NCBI GenBank assembly: GCA_017473615.1
Contig: JAFUKL010000034.1
Coordinates: 1 to 64,000 of the forward strand
Source of the DNA: Muribaculaceae bacterium
GTDB lineage: Bacteria; Bacteroidota; Bacteroidia; Bacteroidales; Muribaculaceae
Direction of reading: 5' to 3'
DNA: 64,000 bases
The position numbers and the translations under genes were made by a program. Below are positions 36,039 to 44,735 of the stretch, one piece after another. The notes below the pieces were generated by a model that did not search any database, had not been told where the DNA came from, and saw only the letters and a list, made by a program, of their open reading frames with translations. Within the stretch, counting starts at the first letter, position 1, and each line of letters starts with the position of its first letter.

Positions 36039-36518
36039 ATGAAAAAGGCTCTATATGTTGTTTTATTGCTGGTGGCTGTGTTCTGCTGTCAATCAGCTGA
36101 AGCCTCGGGACGAATGAATTCCACCCGGAAAGGGCTGTTGCGTGCCGATACGATAGATGCATTGGTAGATACAGTAAGGATAGTCGATGTGAGAGATTTC
36201 TGTAAAACAGCCGTGACAATGAGAGGGTATACTAAGAAGGATTCCAAGGAAACCTTTATGCTTACCAATAACACCGATTTATATTTATCACGTGTTGTAA
36301 TATCTTTTATCTATACCGATGCATGTGGAGTATTGTTGCATGAACGAAATGAAACTATAGCGTGTGAATTATTACCTTATAGTTCGCGTATGTTTTCTAT
36401 GAACACATTTGATTCGAGTAATAAGTTCTATTATATAAAAAACCGTGCTAAGAAAGGAACAGTGGCTTATAATGTAGCAATAAAACTTATCGGATATGAT
36501 GTCAGGATTACCCCATAG
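36039..36518 (+). CDS. Small secreted protein, FxLYD-like beta domain
   Basis: 159 residues with a signal peptide (LLLVAVFCCQSAEA). The mature part contains FMLTNNTDLYLSRVVISFIYTD, then LLPYSSRMFSMNTFD, which reads like the short immunoglobulin-type beta domain that modifies secreted or lipoprotein partners. Function unknown. It is the last gene of the DUF3078 unit; a terminator follows. Confidence 0.65.
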   Translation: MKKALYVVLLLVAVFCCQSAEASGRMNSTRKGLLRADTIDALVDTVRIVDVRDFCKTAVTMRGYTKKDSKETFMLTNNTDLYLSRVVISFIYTDACGVLLHERNETIACELLPYSSRMFSMNTFDSSNKFYYIKNRAKKGTVAYNVAIKLIGYDVRITP

Positions 36519-36544
36519 AGGAATGCTTTGATGTTGAATAAAAT

Positions 36545-36584
36545 AAGTCCCTGATATTTTTGAGATGTCAGGGACTTGCTTTTT
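36545..36584. terminator. Terminator between convergent genes
   Basis: AAGTCCCTGA / TCAGGGACTT stem with a 13-base loop and a T run on the plus strand. Confidence 0.8.
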
Positions 36585-36588
36585 GTGT

Positions 36589-38241
36589 TTAGAATTTTAC
36601 TTTCAGGTGTTCGCCTGTATCTTTTACTATGGCACGGTGGTATTCTTCGTTATACCCCGGGAAATCGGGTTGTACGGGTAACCCATCGGCGTTGCGTTTG
36701 AATTTTCCGTTTTCTTCTTTCTTGCGGTTGCCGTCAAGATATTTCACAAGAAGATACTCACCTAATTTGCGGTATTTTGCAGTGGCGTCTTCTGCTGCGA
36801 AATTGCTGTAATTTGTCAAGTATTCTATAGCTTTCTCCGGAGATTCCTTATGGAGACGTGCAGCCTCAGCCTCAATGAACGACATGTTCTGCTCAAAAGC
36901 ATCTTCTATGGATTTCTGAACCTTGCGAATGTCATCGATCATGAGAGAATATCTGCCATAAGCTTGATTTGCCACCCAGTTGTTGGTCCAGAATGCCGAT
37001 TCCAATGAAAAAGTATATAGGTCGGCAGTCTTCTCGTCGTAACTCTTAGGTACGTTGTTTATGCAGCAGTACATAGGGATAAATACATTGGTATTGGCAT
37101 CATCTACTCCGAACCAGTGGATACCGCCTATTTCGTTGGGCAACCATGAACGCATTTGGCTGACAAGAACAAATGCAGTCTGTTGTGTGGCAATCGCGCG
37201 CTCGTTGAAATAAGTGTTGCCCTCAACCTCAAAATTCATAGGGCGGAAACGGTATGGCAGATTCCAGAATATTTTAGCACCGGCATCTTTTGTCATATCA
37301 AATGGTGTGCCTTCAAAGTGGTCGCGCATCATGTTCTGCATGTCGCGCACGCTCACTTTCTTGTCGGGCTTGACATAAAGAGGCAATATCTCGGCGTTTT
37401 CTTCTCCATTCAGATAGGGCAGATATTTGTCCATTCCGGTACAGTAGCGGTTGAAGAATGCCCATACGCGTGCATCACAGCCGCGGTAGGCAAGAAAATC
37501 CCAGAAACCGTATGCTTTTGCAAAATCGAAATCTTCATCTTTCCCATTAAAATAACCCATTTTACGAGCGAAAGAGATTACATCTTTTGAATAGATACAG
37601 TTTTCGGTATCTTTTAGGGGGAATTTATGAATGCGTGGGGCATTGGCGTGTCCGGTAATGCAATCGTCCGGGATGCGTTGAGCTACCCAAACAGCTCCTT
37701 TCTCTTTTCCGCCTTTTCCGCACATTTCCATTACCCATATTTCATTAGGGTCGCCTATGGAGAACGATTCGCCGTGGCTGTTATACCCGTGAGCAGCCAC
37801 AAGTTCGGTCATTGTCTTAATAGCTTCCCTTGCTGTCTTGGCACGTTGCAGGGTAATATAAATCAAGCTGCCGTAGTCTATAACTCCTGTTGTATCTATA
37901 AGTTCTTCCTTGCATGTCCATGTGGACTCGGTGATGGTGAGTTGATGCTCGTTCATGTTGCCTACTACCTTATAGGTGTGTGTGGCTTCGGGTATTTCTC
38001 CCCACAGTTTGTTGGTATCCCAATCGCGTACTTCCCGCATCGCACCGCTTCCATGTGTCGCAGCCGGCATGTAGTTGAGTGCGCCGTATAAGGTGTGCGC
38101 ATCGGCTGCGTAAGTAATGAGGGTGGAACCGTCGGTTGTTGCGTTTTTGCCTGCAAGCAGACTTGTGCAAGCTTGCGATTCTTCGTTAAAGCCTATAATT
38201 GCCGCAATGGCAAGGCTCAGCGTAGTAAGTTTTTTTATCAT
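36589..38241 (-). CDS. C69 family dipeptidase (PepD-like)
   Basis: 550 residues from the ATG at 38241; the longer TTG start adds three residues. A signal peptide ends at ESQA, leaving a Cys (CTSLLAGKNATTDGS) as the new N-terminus, the nucleophile of this Ntn-type peptidase, which matures by self-cleavage. Other blocks are SHGESFSIGDPNEIWVME and GIHWFGVDDANTN. It hydrolyses dipeptides in the periplasm, which fits a peptide-using lifestyle. It lies 23 bases after the phosphopantetheinyl transferase gene. Confidence 0.88.
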   Translation of the reverse strand: MIKKLTTLSLAIAAIIGFNEESQACTSLLAGKNATTDGSTLITYAADAHTLYGALNYMPAATHGSGAMREVRDWDTNKLWGEIPEATHTYKVVGNMNEHQLTITESTWTCKEELIDTTGVIDYGSLIYITLQRAKTAREAIKTMTELVAAHGYNSHGESFSIGDPNEIWVMEMCGKGGKEKGAVWVAQRIPDDCITGHANAPRIHKFPLKDTENCIYSKDVISFARKMGYFNGKDEDFDFAKAYGFWDFLAYRGCDARVWAFFNRYCTGMDKYLPYLNGEENAEILPLYVKPDKKVSVRDMQNMMRDHFEGTPFDMTKDAGAKIFWNLPYRFRPMNFEVEGNTYFNERAIATQQTAFVLVSQMRSWLPNEIGGIHWFGVDDANTNVFIPMYCCINNVPKSYDEKTADLYTFSLESAFWTNNWVANQAYGRYSLMIDDIRKVQKSIEDAFEQNMSFIEAEAARLHKESPEKAIEYLTNYSNFAAEDATAKYRKLGEYLLVKYLDGNRKKEENGKFKRNADGLPVQPDFPGYNEEYHRAIVKDTGEHLKVKF

Positions 38242-38264
38242 AATATACAAAAGATTTAAATTGT

Positions 38265-38867
38265 TTAGTCAATCGGTATCGCTACGGTTATCATGTATCC
38301 GTCGATGTGCGGATGGTGTCGCAACTTATAGCGTTTTTCTGTTCCATTGTGGATGAAAATTCCGGCTGTCAGGTCTTTGTCGATACGAATATCCTCCTTC
38401 AAGTCTATTCCTTTTGCTTTAGCCGCTTTGTATATTGCCTCTTTTGAACACCATGCTTGCTTGTTCTTCAGCATATCGGTCTCGGGAAATAGGCTTAATT
38501 CCTCTTTGTTGAGAAATTTATTGCGTACTTTTACCGTTTTTTCGGAGTTGAATTCGATGTCTATTCCGATGGGGCTGTGCTGTGAGAACGCTATACATAC
38601 TATATCATGCGAATGGGTGATGCTTATGTGCATGGGAACTTCCTTTATATAGGGTGCTCCTTCTTCGGTGTGGCATAGTGTAACATTTTTCCCGAAAAAA
38701 CGGCGAAGCAACAGCATCTCGGCAAGCATTTCTCCGGCTCTCTTGTCCGATTTGATGCCGTTTGTAATGGTGCAATCGATACCTTGGGAAGTGCATAGGT
38801 CTGCAAGCTCTTCCCGGCTCTCCCTCAGCTTCCATGTGCATAGGGTGTAAGCCTCTTCGGTACTCAT
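38265..38867 (-). CDS. 4'-phosphopantetheinyl transferase superfamily protein
   Basis: 200 residues from the ATG at 38867, chosen because it forms an ATGA overlap with the gldE stop codon; an ATG three codons upstream is also possible. The Sfp/AcpS-type signature is present: GIDIEFNSEKTVKVRNKF with the magnesium-binding D-x-E, and WCSKEAIYKA. It moves the pantetheine arm from CoA to carrier proteins, most likely fatty-acid ACP, because no NRPS or PKS gene is in the window. Next to gldE in other Bacteroidetes too. Confidence 0.87.
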   Translation of the reverse strand: MSTEEAYTLCTWKLRESREELADLCTSQGIDCTITNGIKSDKRAGEMLAEMLLLRRFFGKNVTLCHTEEGAPYIKEVPMHISITHSHDIVCIAFSQHSPIGIDIEFNSEKTVKVRNKFLNKEELSLFPETDMLKNKQAWCSKEAIYKAAKAKGIDLKEDIRIDKDLTAGIFIHNGTEKRYKLRHHPHIDGYMITVAIPID

Positions 38868-40216
38868 TCCCGGCATGTCGGCTCGATTTTAAGTTTTACG
38901 TTTACTATGCGGTGCTTTGCCACTTTAAGCACTTGGAAATGGAATCTGCCGTAGTCGATGGCTTCTTTTTCAGTGGGAAAATCCCCTTTGAGATTAAGTA
39001 ACAGTCCGGCTATCGTTTCGGCATCTCCTGCTGCATCTTCGAAAACATCCTCTTCGCAGTCGGTAATCTTATAGAAGTCGTTCAGTAGGGTTTTACCATC
39101 GAAAATATAAGTGTTGTCATCGATTTTACGATAAGATTTATCTTCTTCGGTGTCGTATTCATCATCGATGTCTCCTACGATTTCCTCTAAAATATCCTCT
39201 AATGTGACAATACCTTGTGTGCAGCCGAATTCATCCACAATAATTGCCATGTGAACTTTTGTCTTCCTGAAATCCTCAAGCAAATCGCCTATTACGCGTG
39301 TTTCAGGGACAAAATATGCCGGGCGTAGGAGGGTAGTCCAGTTGAAGTCTTTTGAGCGTTTTCCGATATACGGCAAAAGGTCCTTGGCGTAAAGCACGCC
39401 TTTTATGTTGTCGTTATTGTCTTCGTATACCGGCATTCTGGAGTACCCGTTGATTACTACGATTTTCACCACTTCCTCGAAGTCGGCTTTGTATTCGATG
39501 TCGACCACATCCACCCTTGGGCGCATGATTTCGGCAACGGTCTTGTCGCCAAACGTAAGGATTCCTTCCAATAGCTCTTTCTCGTTCTCCGACTGAACGT
39601 CCGATAATTCCAACGCTTGTGACAGGTCGTCCATAGAAATGGAATCGGCGCGTTTGGTGATGACTTTGTTCACTATCACGGTGCTTTTTACCATCAACCT
39701 TGATATCGGCGTGAAAATGTTGTTGAGTGCAGTAAGTCCGTTGGCTGCAAACTTGGCGAATTTCACGTTGTTGTTTGAAGAATATATCTTCGGTATTATT
39801 TCGCCGAAAAGCAATATGAGGAACGTGAGGAATACCGATTGGATGATAAAGTCCAGCACACTGCTTCGCACTTCAAGAATCTGATTAAGTGCAAAATTGC
39901 ATAATATGATTATGGTTACGTTTACGAGGTTGTTGGAAATGAGAATTGTGGCAAGCAGTTTCTCCGGATTGGCGAGCAGTTTTTTCGCCATTTCTAATTT
40001 ATGCGGATTGTCAAATTTCTCATAATCGGTCTCTTCAAGGGAGAAGTAAGCCAATTCAGAGCCTGAGACGAATGCCGATACACATAGGCATAGCAGTGCT
40101 ACAATACAGGCTATGATGCTTGAGGGAGTGGGTGCGTTTATTGAAATGATAGGTTGTGCCATATCGGCTGTAGCCGATACCATTGATAGAATGCACGATA
40201 AAGGGTCAGTGTCCAA
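38864..40216 (-). CDS. gldE: GldE-type CorC/HlyC family membrane protein
   Basis: 450 residues. A TTG start is kept because the N-terminus MDTDPLSC matches related Bacteroidales proteins. A DUF21 membrane domain with about four helices (including SGSELAYFSLEETDYEK) is followed by two CBS domains (one with IMRPRVDVVDIEY, one with GIVTLEDILEEIVGDIDDEY) and a CorC_HlyC C-terminal domain. In gliding Bacteroidetes GldE supports motility; in non-motile species it is thought to act in ion transport. It overlaps the PPTase gene by 4 bases. Confidence 0.83.
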   Translation of the reverse strand: MDTDPLSCILSMVSATADMAQPIISINAPTPSSIIACIVALLCLCVSAFVSGSELAYFSLEETDYEKFDNPHKLEMAKKLLANPEKLLATILISNNLVNVTIIILCNFALNQILEVRSSVLDFIIQSVFLTFLILLFGEIIPKIYSSNNNVKFAKFAANGLTALNNIFTPISRLMVKSTVIVNKVITKRADSISMDDLSQALELSDVQSENEKELLEGILTFGDKTVAEIMRPRVDVVDIEYKADFEEVVKIVVINGYSRMPVYEDNNDNIKGVLYAKDLLPYIGKRSKDFNWTTLLRPAYFVPETRVIGDLLEDFRKTKVHMAIIVDEFGCTQGIVTLEDILEEIVGDIDDEYDTEEDKSYRKIDDNTYIFDGKTLLNDFYKITDCEEDVFEDAAGDAETIAGLLLNLKGDFPTEKEAIDYGRFHFQVLKVAKHRIVNVKLKIEPTCRE

Positions 40217-40301
40217 AATTCAATTTATTAGTTAAACAAAAAATACGCTTTTAGCTGATATATTTTGGCTTTAGCGCATAAATACAAGTGTATTCACATT
40301 G

Positions 40302-40309
40302 CAAAGATA
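40302..40309 (-). promoter_or_regulatory. gldE promoter -7 motif
   Basis: TATCTTTG on the minus strand, 86 bases before the gldE start. Confidence 0.55.
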
Positions 40310-40332
40310 AGCAATAAAACCAATATGAGCTA

Positions 40333-40368
40333 AGAAGCTGTTTTGAATTTTCTTAAAAATGTTATTCC
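40333..40368. repeat. Dispersed repeat copy between gldE and tRNA-Pro(GGG)
   Basis: AGAAGCTGTTTTGAATTTTC continues with TTAAAAATGTTATTCC. This is the most complete short-form copy and defines the consensus. Confidence 0.7.
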
Positions 40369-40448
40369 GTTTATGTCTTGTAAGATATGAATATAGCTGT
40401 AATGTATATTGCCAGAGTTGTTTCGCATCAGAAAGTTAGATGAGAAAA

Positions 40449-40490
40449 GCAAAAGATGCTGATAATTATTTAATTATCAGCATCTTTTGC
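40449..40490 (-). terminator. Terminator after tRNA-Pro(GGG)
   Basis: A perfect 20-bp palindromic stem GCAAAAGATGCTGATAATTA with a two-base loop, followed on the minus strand by TTTTC. Confidence 0.85.
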
Positions 40491-40491
40491 T

Positions 40492-40570
40492 TGGTCGGGA
40501 TGACAAGATTCGAACTTGCGACCACTCGCCCCCCAGACGAGTACTCTAAACCGGACTGAGCTACATCCCG
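40492..40570 (-). tRNA. tRNA-Pro (anticodon GGG)
   Basis: 79 nt. The acceptor CGGGATG pairs with CATCCCG, A73 is followed by encoded CCA, the anticodon loop is CTGGGGG with anticodon GGG, and the T-loop is GTTCGAATC. It complements the tRNA-Pro(TGG) at 19123. Confidence 0.95.
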
Positions 40571-40584
40571 ATGATTTTCATGTG

Positions 40585-40592
40585 CAAAGATA
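40585..40592 (-). promoter_or_regulatory. tRNA-Pro(GGG) promoter -7 motif
   Basis: TATCTTTG on the minus strand, 14 bases before the tRNA. Confidence 0.65.
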
Positions 40593-40705
40593 GCTATTTT
40601 TATGTAAATATGAAAAAAATATTGCTTTTACTGCAACGAAATGCGCACTTGTTGCGTCTAATACATAGAAACAGCTTAAATCATAATTAAAAAGTATATC
40701 GGAAT

Positions 40706-41704
40706 ATGAAAAAACTATTGTTACTTACTGCTCTTTGCACGGCTGCCATGCCGTTGATGACTTCTTGCGTAGTCTCCGGCTGTGATAATCTGTTTGCCGA
40801 AGAGCGCTTGCCGTTGGCATCGTATAAGTTGAATTTGACAGGAGAGTTTACTGAGGTGGTTAACAACACGGTGATAGATATAGAGTTTACTCAAGGTGCC
40901 GATGTCTCGGCTGAATTGGCATGTCCTGAAGATCTTACATCTTTTGTGATTTTTTCAATCGCAGATAACGTTCTCACGCTGAAAATCTCCGACAAACTCA
41001 GCGATTCTGAGCGAAACACGGTGAACCGCGGCCTTGTGTATAGCAAATTGTTTCTCACAGCTCCGCATCTTACGGGTGTAACGGTGAACGGTTCAAGTGC
41101 TTTCTCCGTCCCGAGCGATTTGCGTGCGGATGATTTGAAAGCCCGGTTGAACGGCAGCGGTGACATTGATTTTAGCGGTGTGCAGTGCAGCACTTTATCG
41201 GCGGTGCTGAATGGCAGTGGTGATATGGAATTCAATCGAGAGGTGAAAGCCAAAGCGGTTACCATGCAGGTGAACGGCAGTGGCGACTTGAATTGTGCCA
41301 TACTTACGGCAGGTTCAGCCGCTGCAAGCCTTAACGGTAGCGGAGATATGGTTTTCAATGCGGTTCTGGTGGAGGATGTCGATTTGAGATTAAACGGCAG
41401 CGGAGATTTGGAGGCTCATAGCATAACAGCGGGTAAGGTTGACGCATCCTTGACAGGCAGCGGCGATATAAAATTGTCCGGCTCTTGCGACAGGGCGATA
41501 CTGACGCTTAACAACAGCGGAGATTTGTCGGCAAGAAAACTTCAGGCACGTGATGTCACTGCAACGGTGATAGGGTCGGGCGAGATAATCTGCAATGCTC
41601 AGAATACGCTTACAGCCAAGGTTTCGGGCAGCGGCAGCATTCGCTATAAGGGCGACCCGCAATTGACATGTCTTTCAAAGCCTGATAATATAGAACGGTT
41701 CTGA
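40706..41704 (+). CDS. GIN-domain (DUF2807) lipoprotein with nine GSGD repeats
   Basis: 332 residues. The lipoprotein signal has LMTSC before VVSGC. A first domain is followed by nine repeats built on NGSGD (DIDF, DMEF, DLNC, DMVF, DLEA, DIKL, then weaker forms NNSGD, IGSGE, SGSGS), spaced 18-21 residues apart. These give the single-turn strands of the GIN beta-helix, known as head GIN or auto-transporter adhesin-like domains. Probably surface exposed; the ligand is unknown. A fragment of the dispersed-repeat right half begins 4 bases after its stop. Confidence 0.87.
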   Translation: MKKLLLLTALCTAAMPLMTSCVVSGCDNLFAEERLPLASYKLNLTGEFTEVVNNTVIDIEFTQGADVSAELACPEDLTSFVIFSIADNVLTLKISDKLSDSERNTVNRGLVYSKLFLTAPHLTGVTVNGSSAFSVPSDLRADDLKARLNGSGDIDFSGVQCSTLSAVLNGSGDMEFNREVKAKAVTMQVNGSGDLNCAILTAGSAAASLNGSGDMVFNAVLVEDVDLRLNGSGDLEAHSITAGKVDASLTGSGDIKLSGSCDRAILTLNNSGDLSARKLQARDVTATVIGSGEIICNAQNTLTAKVSGSGSIRYKGDPQLTCLSKPDNIERF

Positions 41705-41708
41705 TTCT

Positions 41709-41754
41709 CAAAATATTCCCTTAAAATAATCTTGAAATAAAATTAAAACAACTT
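41709..41754. repeat. Right-half fragment of the dispersed repeat
   Basis: CAAAATATTCCCTTAAAAT, then AATCTTGAAATAAAATTAAAA, matches 20157-20198 with few changes. It starts 4 bases after the GIN stop codon. Confidence 0.6.
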
Positions 41755-41784
41755 CGATGCTATAGCTTGAAGGTGGACGTAAAG

Positions 41785-41825
41785 AAACAGGGTGCGACAG
41801 TGTTGTAAATTGCCGCACCCTGTTT
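41785..41825. terminator. Terminator between the GIN gene and the fimbrillin-like gene
   Basis: A perfect 12-bp stem AAACAGGGTGCG / CGCACCCTGTTT with a 17-base loop. Confidence 0.75.
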
Positions 41826-41848
41826 GCTTGCTTTCAGCAGAGTCTGTT

Positions 41849-42979
41849 TTAGTATGCTGTCAAGTCGATAGTTTCTATTCCGGTAAGTTTTTCAAGCTCA
41901 AAGCCTGTAGAATTCCAGCTTTCGATTACGATATTCTTCTCGCCCGGTGCGGAATAAGTGTGAACCGCCTTAGGCTTATAAGAAGAGCTTGCACCGTCAC
42001 CCCAAGTCACAGTACCGAAAACATCGTCGCCGGTGAATGCCGGCAGCATTATTTCGTTACCGATGTGTGTTATTGTCAGCACACCGTAGCCGTTAAGTGC
42101 AGTCATAGCATCCTCCTGTTGATTAAGAGAGATGGTTTCCACAGCTCCGGGGATAAACTCAATACCGTAGTCGGTAAGCACCATGCGGAAAATATATTGG
42201 TATCCGCTCTTCATTTCCACTTCCGGGAAAGCTACGTCATATTTCTTGCCGTCGATGGTAAGAGACAATTCAGCCGTAGTTACTTTTGTGGAGAACGGAA
42301 TCTGCCACATGCGGGGCAGGTCTTCACTCCAACCGCTTTCTGTGATGGTCTTGTTTACGCTCATGGTAAACTCCTCTTGCGATTTTCCTATGATTTTACC
42401 GTTGTCGACGCTCATAGTACCCTTTGTGTACACATTCTCACCGCTTATTTTCATATTGGTGATATTTCCTGCACCCGAATATCCTTGTGAGGAAATGTTG
42501 AAAGTTGCCAAAGCAAGAGCATGCTTCATCACAAGTTTCGCCGTGTTTGTGGTGTAAGACACCGGCACATAAGAGCCGGAGTAAAGCAAATCTATCTGTT
42601 GCGAGATGTCAACCGGAATGGCTGAGGCATCGGTATAGGCTGCATTATAAGGAGCAACCGCATAAATAAACGCATTTTCTCCTTTGGAAATTTTCACTTC
42701 GGGCGACAACGTCCATTTACCACCCGATTGTGTGGCTTTCACGTTGTCCACGCGGTTGGGTGCATCTATTTTGCCGTAAGTTTTGGGATACACATTCATT
42801 GCGTCGCCCTCTCCGAATACGGTGGTAACATCAGCCTTTGTCAATATCTCGGTGGAGATTGAAACCACCACGTCGCCATCGTTCTTAGGAGGGGTAGGAG
42901 TAGGCTCATCTTCATTTGATCCGCAAGAGCAGAACATTGCCATTCCCAATATCGGTATTATAAATTTCAAATGTTTCAT
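41849..42979 (-). CDS. Fimbrillin family lipoprotein
   Basis: 376 residues with a lipobox (MFCSC) and the fimbrillin pattern: a Thr/Pro-rich linker, TEILTKADVTTVFGEGDAM, KWTLSPEVKISKGENAFIYA and KLVMKHALALATFNI. The C-terminal 80 residues form an extra beta region with VTWGDGASSSYKP and HTYSAPGEKNIVIES, close to a PKD domain. Fimbrillins polymerise or decorate Bacteroidales fimbriae. It is the last gene of the minus-strand locus, next to the C10 peptidase gene. Confidence 0.8.
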   Translation of the reverse strand: MKHLKFIIPILGMAMFCSCGSNEDEPTPTPPKNDGDVVVSISTEILTKADVTTVFGEGDAMNVYPKTYGKIDAPNRVDNVKATQSGGKWTLSPEVKISKGENAFIYAVAPYNAAYTDASAIPVDISQQIDLLYSGSYVPVSYTTNTAKLVMKHALALATFNISSQGYSGAGNITNMKISGENVYTKGTMSVDNGKIIGKSQEEFTMSVNKTITESGWSEDLPRMWQIPFSTKVTTAELSLTIDGKKYDVAFPEVEMKSGYQYIFRMVLTDYGIEFIPGAVETISLNQQEDAMTALNGYGVLTITHIGNEIMLPAFTGDDVFGTVTWGDGASSSYKPKAVHTYSAPGEKNIVIESWNSTGFELEKLTGIETIDLTAY

Positions 42980-43022
42980 ATTCGATTAATTTAGAAGTTG
43001 TTTTAATTTTATTTGAGACTAT

Positions 43023-43047
43023 TAAGAAAATTCAAAACAGCTTCTTA
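43023..43047. repeat. Dispersed repeat copy overlapping the C10 peptidase stop codon
   Basis: On the minus strand it reads TAAGAAGCTGTTTTGAATTT and ends in TCTTAA. The first TAA is the stop codon of the peptidase gene. Confidence 0.7.
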
Positions 43048-44661
43048 TTTTGTGACAATGTATAGGTTCTTAATCTCTTCGTTGCAGCGCAACTCAAGCT
43101 TGTTCTTACCTGCAGGTAGAATAGCAGTGCTGAATTCCAATTCCGGAACAGGTGATAGCTCGCCGCTTTGAATCAGATTTCCGTTTTCGCCATATAGCTT
43201 GTAGCTTACGTTGTGCTTTGTAACAATCTTGAACATGCGGCTGTTTCTGTCGTAGCTCAACTGTGTTTTTTCTTCAAGGCTTGCCCATGCGTCCACCTCG
43301 ATTGTAAATCCCTGTGTCAATTCGGCTCCGCTTTCGGTGTCAAATACAGAGATTTCGATATTCCATGTTTTATCGGTTGTGCTCAGAGGTTTGGTTGTCT
43401 TCAGCAAGCCGTTTTCAACAGTAAAAGGAACTTCGGCATATCCGCCGGTTGCACTTTGGTAAATACCATGCACGCTCAATTGGAATGATGATTTTGGCTC
43501 TTCGCCGTTTACCTCGATACTACCCACTACCGAACCGGCAGGAAGATTCTCCTCGATGCTGTTGTTGCTCAAGGAAATGCTCTTTATAGTTTGGTCGGGT
43601 GCACCTATACCTACCACTACCACGTGACCGGTATCATAGTTCATGCCCATTTGTCCGTCTCTCAAGTTATCTACCGAGAAATAGCCGTCGCCGTATCCTC
43701 CCCAGCCCCAGTTTACGTTGAACAGTCCGTTGCTGTCATATCCGTCGAGGTTGAAAGAGTGACCGTATCCGCCTTTAGAGTCAAGAGCGTTATAAATTAC
43801 CGCCCTGCCTGCGTTAATTTCGTTTTTCAGCAGTTGACGCCAGTCTCCACTGTATTGGTCGCGCCAATAGTAGGTAATTTCATTGCCATAGCCGAAGTTC
43901 TGTTTAAGAGCTGTCGAAATTCGGCTCACTTGATTGGACGGAATACCGGAGCCGTCCTCTCCGTAGTCCATTTTTACGCTCATTCCGGCATGGTACATCA
44001 GTCGTGCCGCTTCATCGTAGCTGTTGGCGCCGGAAAGAATATCGTCCCAGTTGTAAGCACGTTGTTCGTCAAAGTTTATTCTCAAATTTCCATAATTGGC
44101 ACTGCTGTATGACACCGAGCCTGCGGGGCGAGCCGGATGGCGCTGAACGCTCATTGCCTGGCTCATAGCCACTGCCACACAACCCACAAGCGCAGTTTGG
44201 CGTGGGCAATATGCGTTATATGGTGAACTTTGATTCCAATGCACCTTGATGAGTGGCTCTACGCTGTTGGCTGCACGCGAGCGCACGTATTCCGGATTTT
44301 CCCAGCTTAGGTGAGCTGTTGTTTCGGTATCCTTGATGTACTTGATTTGTTTCTTATATCCGTTGAGGATATGTAGCCCGTTCTCAGGCATTAATCCTAA
44401 GTCGAGGCTGCCTGTGAGAGAATAGCCAATAATAGGTTTAACAACATCGTCGGCTGCTACTATCACCCAACCTTTGGGTGCAAAATTCACTATATAATAA
44501 GCGTTATCTACGGCTTGCGATGACTTAACGGTGAAATCACTGCCGGCACGGCTCTCGATATACACTTCGGCTACCGATTTCGCTTTTTCCGGAGTTACTT
44601 GTGTTGCAAATGCCGTTGCTACAACAAGTTGAAACAATAATAAACAAATGTTCTTTTTCAT
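43045..44661 (-). CDS. C10 family cysteine peptidase (streptopain-like)
   Basis: 538 residues. A signal peptide is followed by a Spi_C10-type propeptide (KAKSVAEVYIESRAG, then YIVNFAPKGWVIVAADD). The catalytic domain has C161 in ALVGCVAVAMSQ and H301 in GGYGHSFNLDG, with NVNWGWGGYGDGYFSVD after it. The C-terminal 70 residues (YKLYGENGNLIQSGEL ... LYIVTK) resemble a divergent type IX secretion sorting domain, which fits the porU/porV genes here. It probably cuts host or dietary protein outside the cell for uptake by the adjacent SusC/SusD pair. Confidence 0.85.
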   Translation of the reverse strand: MKKNICLLLFQLVVATAFATQVTPEKAKSVAEVYIESRAGSDFTVKSSQAVDNAYYIVNFAPKGWVIVAADDVVKPIIGYSLTGSLDLGLMPENGLHILNGYKKQIKYIKDTETTAHLSWENPEYVRSRAANSVEPLIKVHWNQSSPYNAYCPRQTALVGCVAVAMSQAMSVQRHPARPAGSVSYSSANYGNLRINFDEQRAYNWDDILSGANSYDEAARLMYHAGMSVKMDYGEDGSGIPSNQVSRISTALKQNFGYGNEITYYWRDQYSGDWRQLLKNEINAGRAVIYNALDSKGGYGHSFNLDGYDSNGLFNVNWGWGGYGDGYFSVDNLRDGQMGMNYDTGHVVVVGIGAPDQTIKSISLSNNSIEENLPAGSVVGSIEVNGEEPKSSFQLSVHGIYQSATGGYAEVPFTVENGLLKTTKPLSTTDKTWNIEISVFDTESGAELTQGFTIEVDAWASLEEKTQLSYDRNSRMFKIVTKHNVSYKLYGENGNLIQSGELSPVPELEFSTAILPAGKNKLELRCNEEIKNLYIVTK

Positions 44662-44677
44662 AAACTATATATATGGG

Positions 44678-44709
44678 AAAGATTGGCACATGAAAATGTG
44701 CCAATCTTT
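44678..44709 (-). terminator. Hairpin between the Calx-beta gene and the C10 gene
   Basis: A perfect 13-bp stem AAAGATTGGCACA / TGTGCCAATCTTT without a T run. It may only partly stop transcription from the SusC/SusD unit into the peptidase gene. Confidence 0.6.
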
Positions 44710-44735
44710 AGTTATAGAAATTTCTTGTTCACGAT

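Noticed and set aside
40449..40490. 20-bp perfect palindrome considered as an operator or origin element
   Set aside because: It directly follows the tRNA 3' end with a T run, so a terminator explains it.
41127..41659. GSGD coding repeats considered as a DNA-level tandem repeat
   Set aside because: The codons vary between repeats; the conservation is at protein level.
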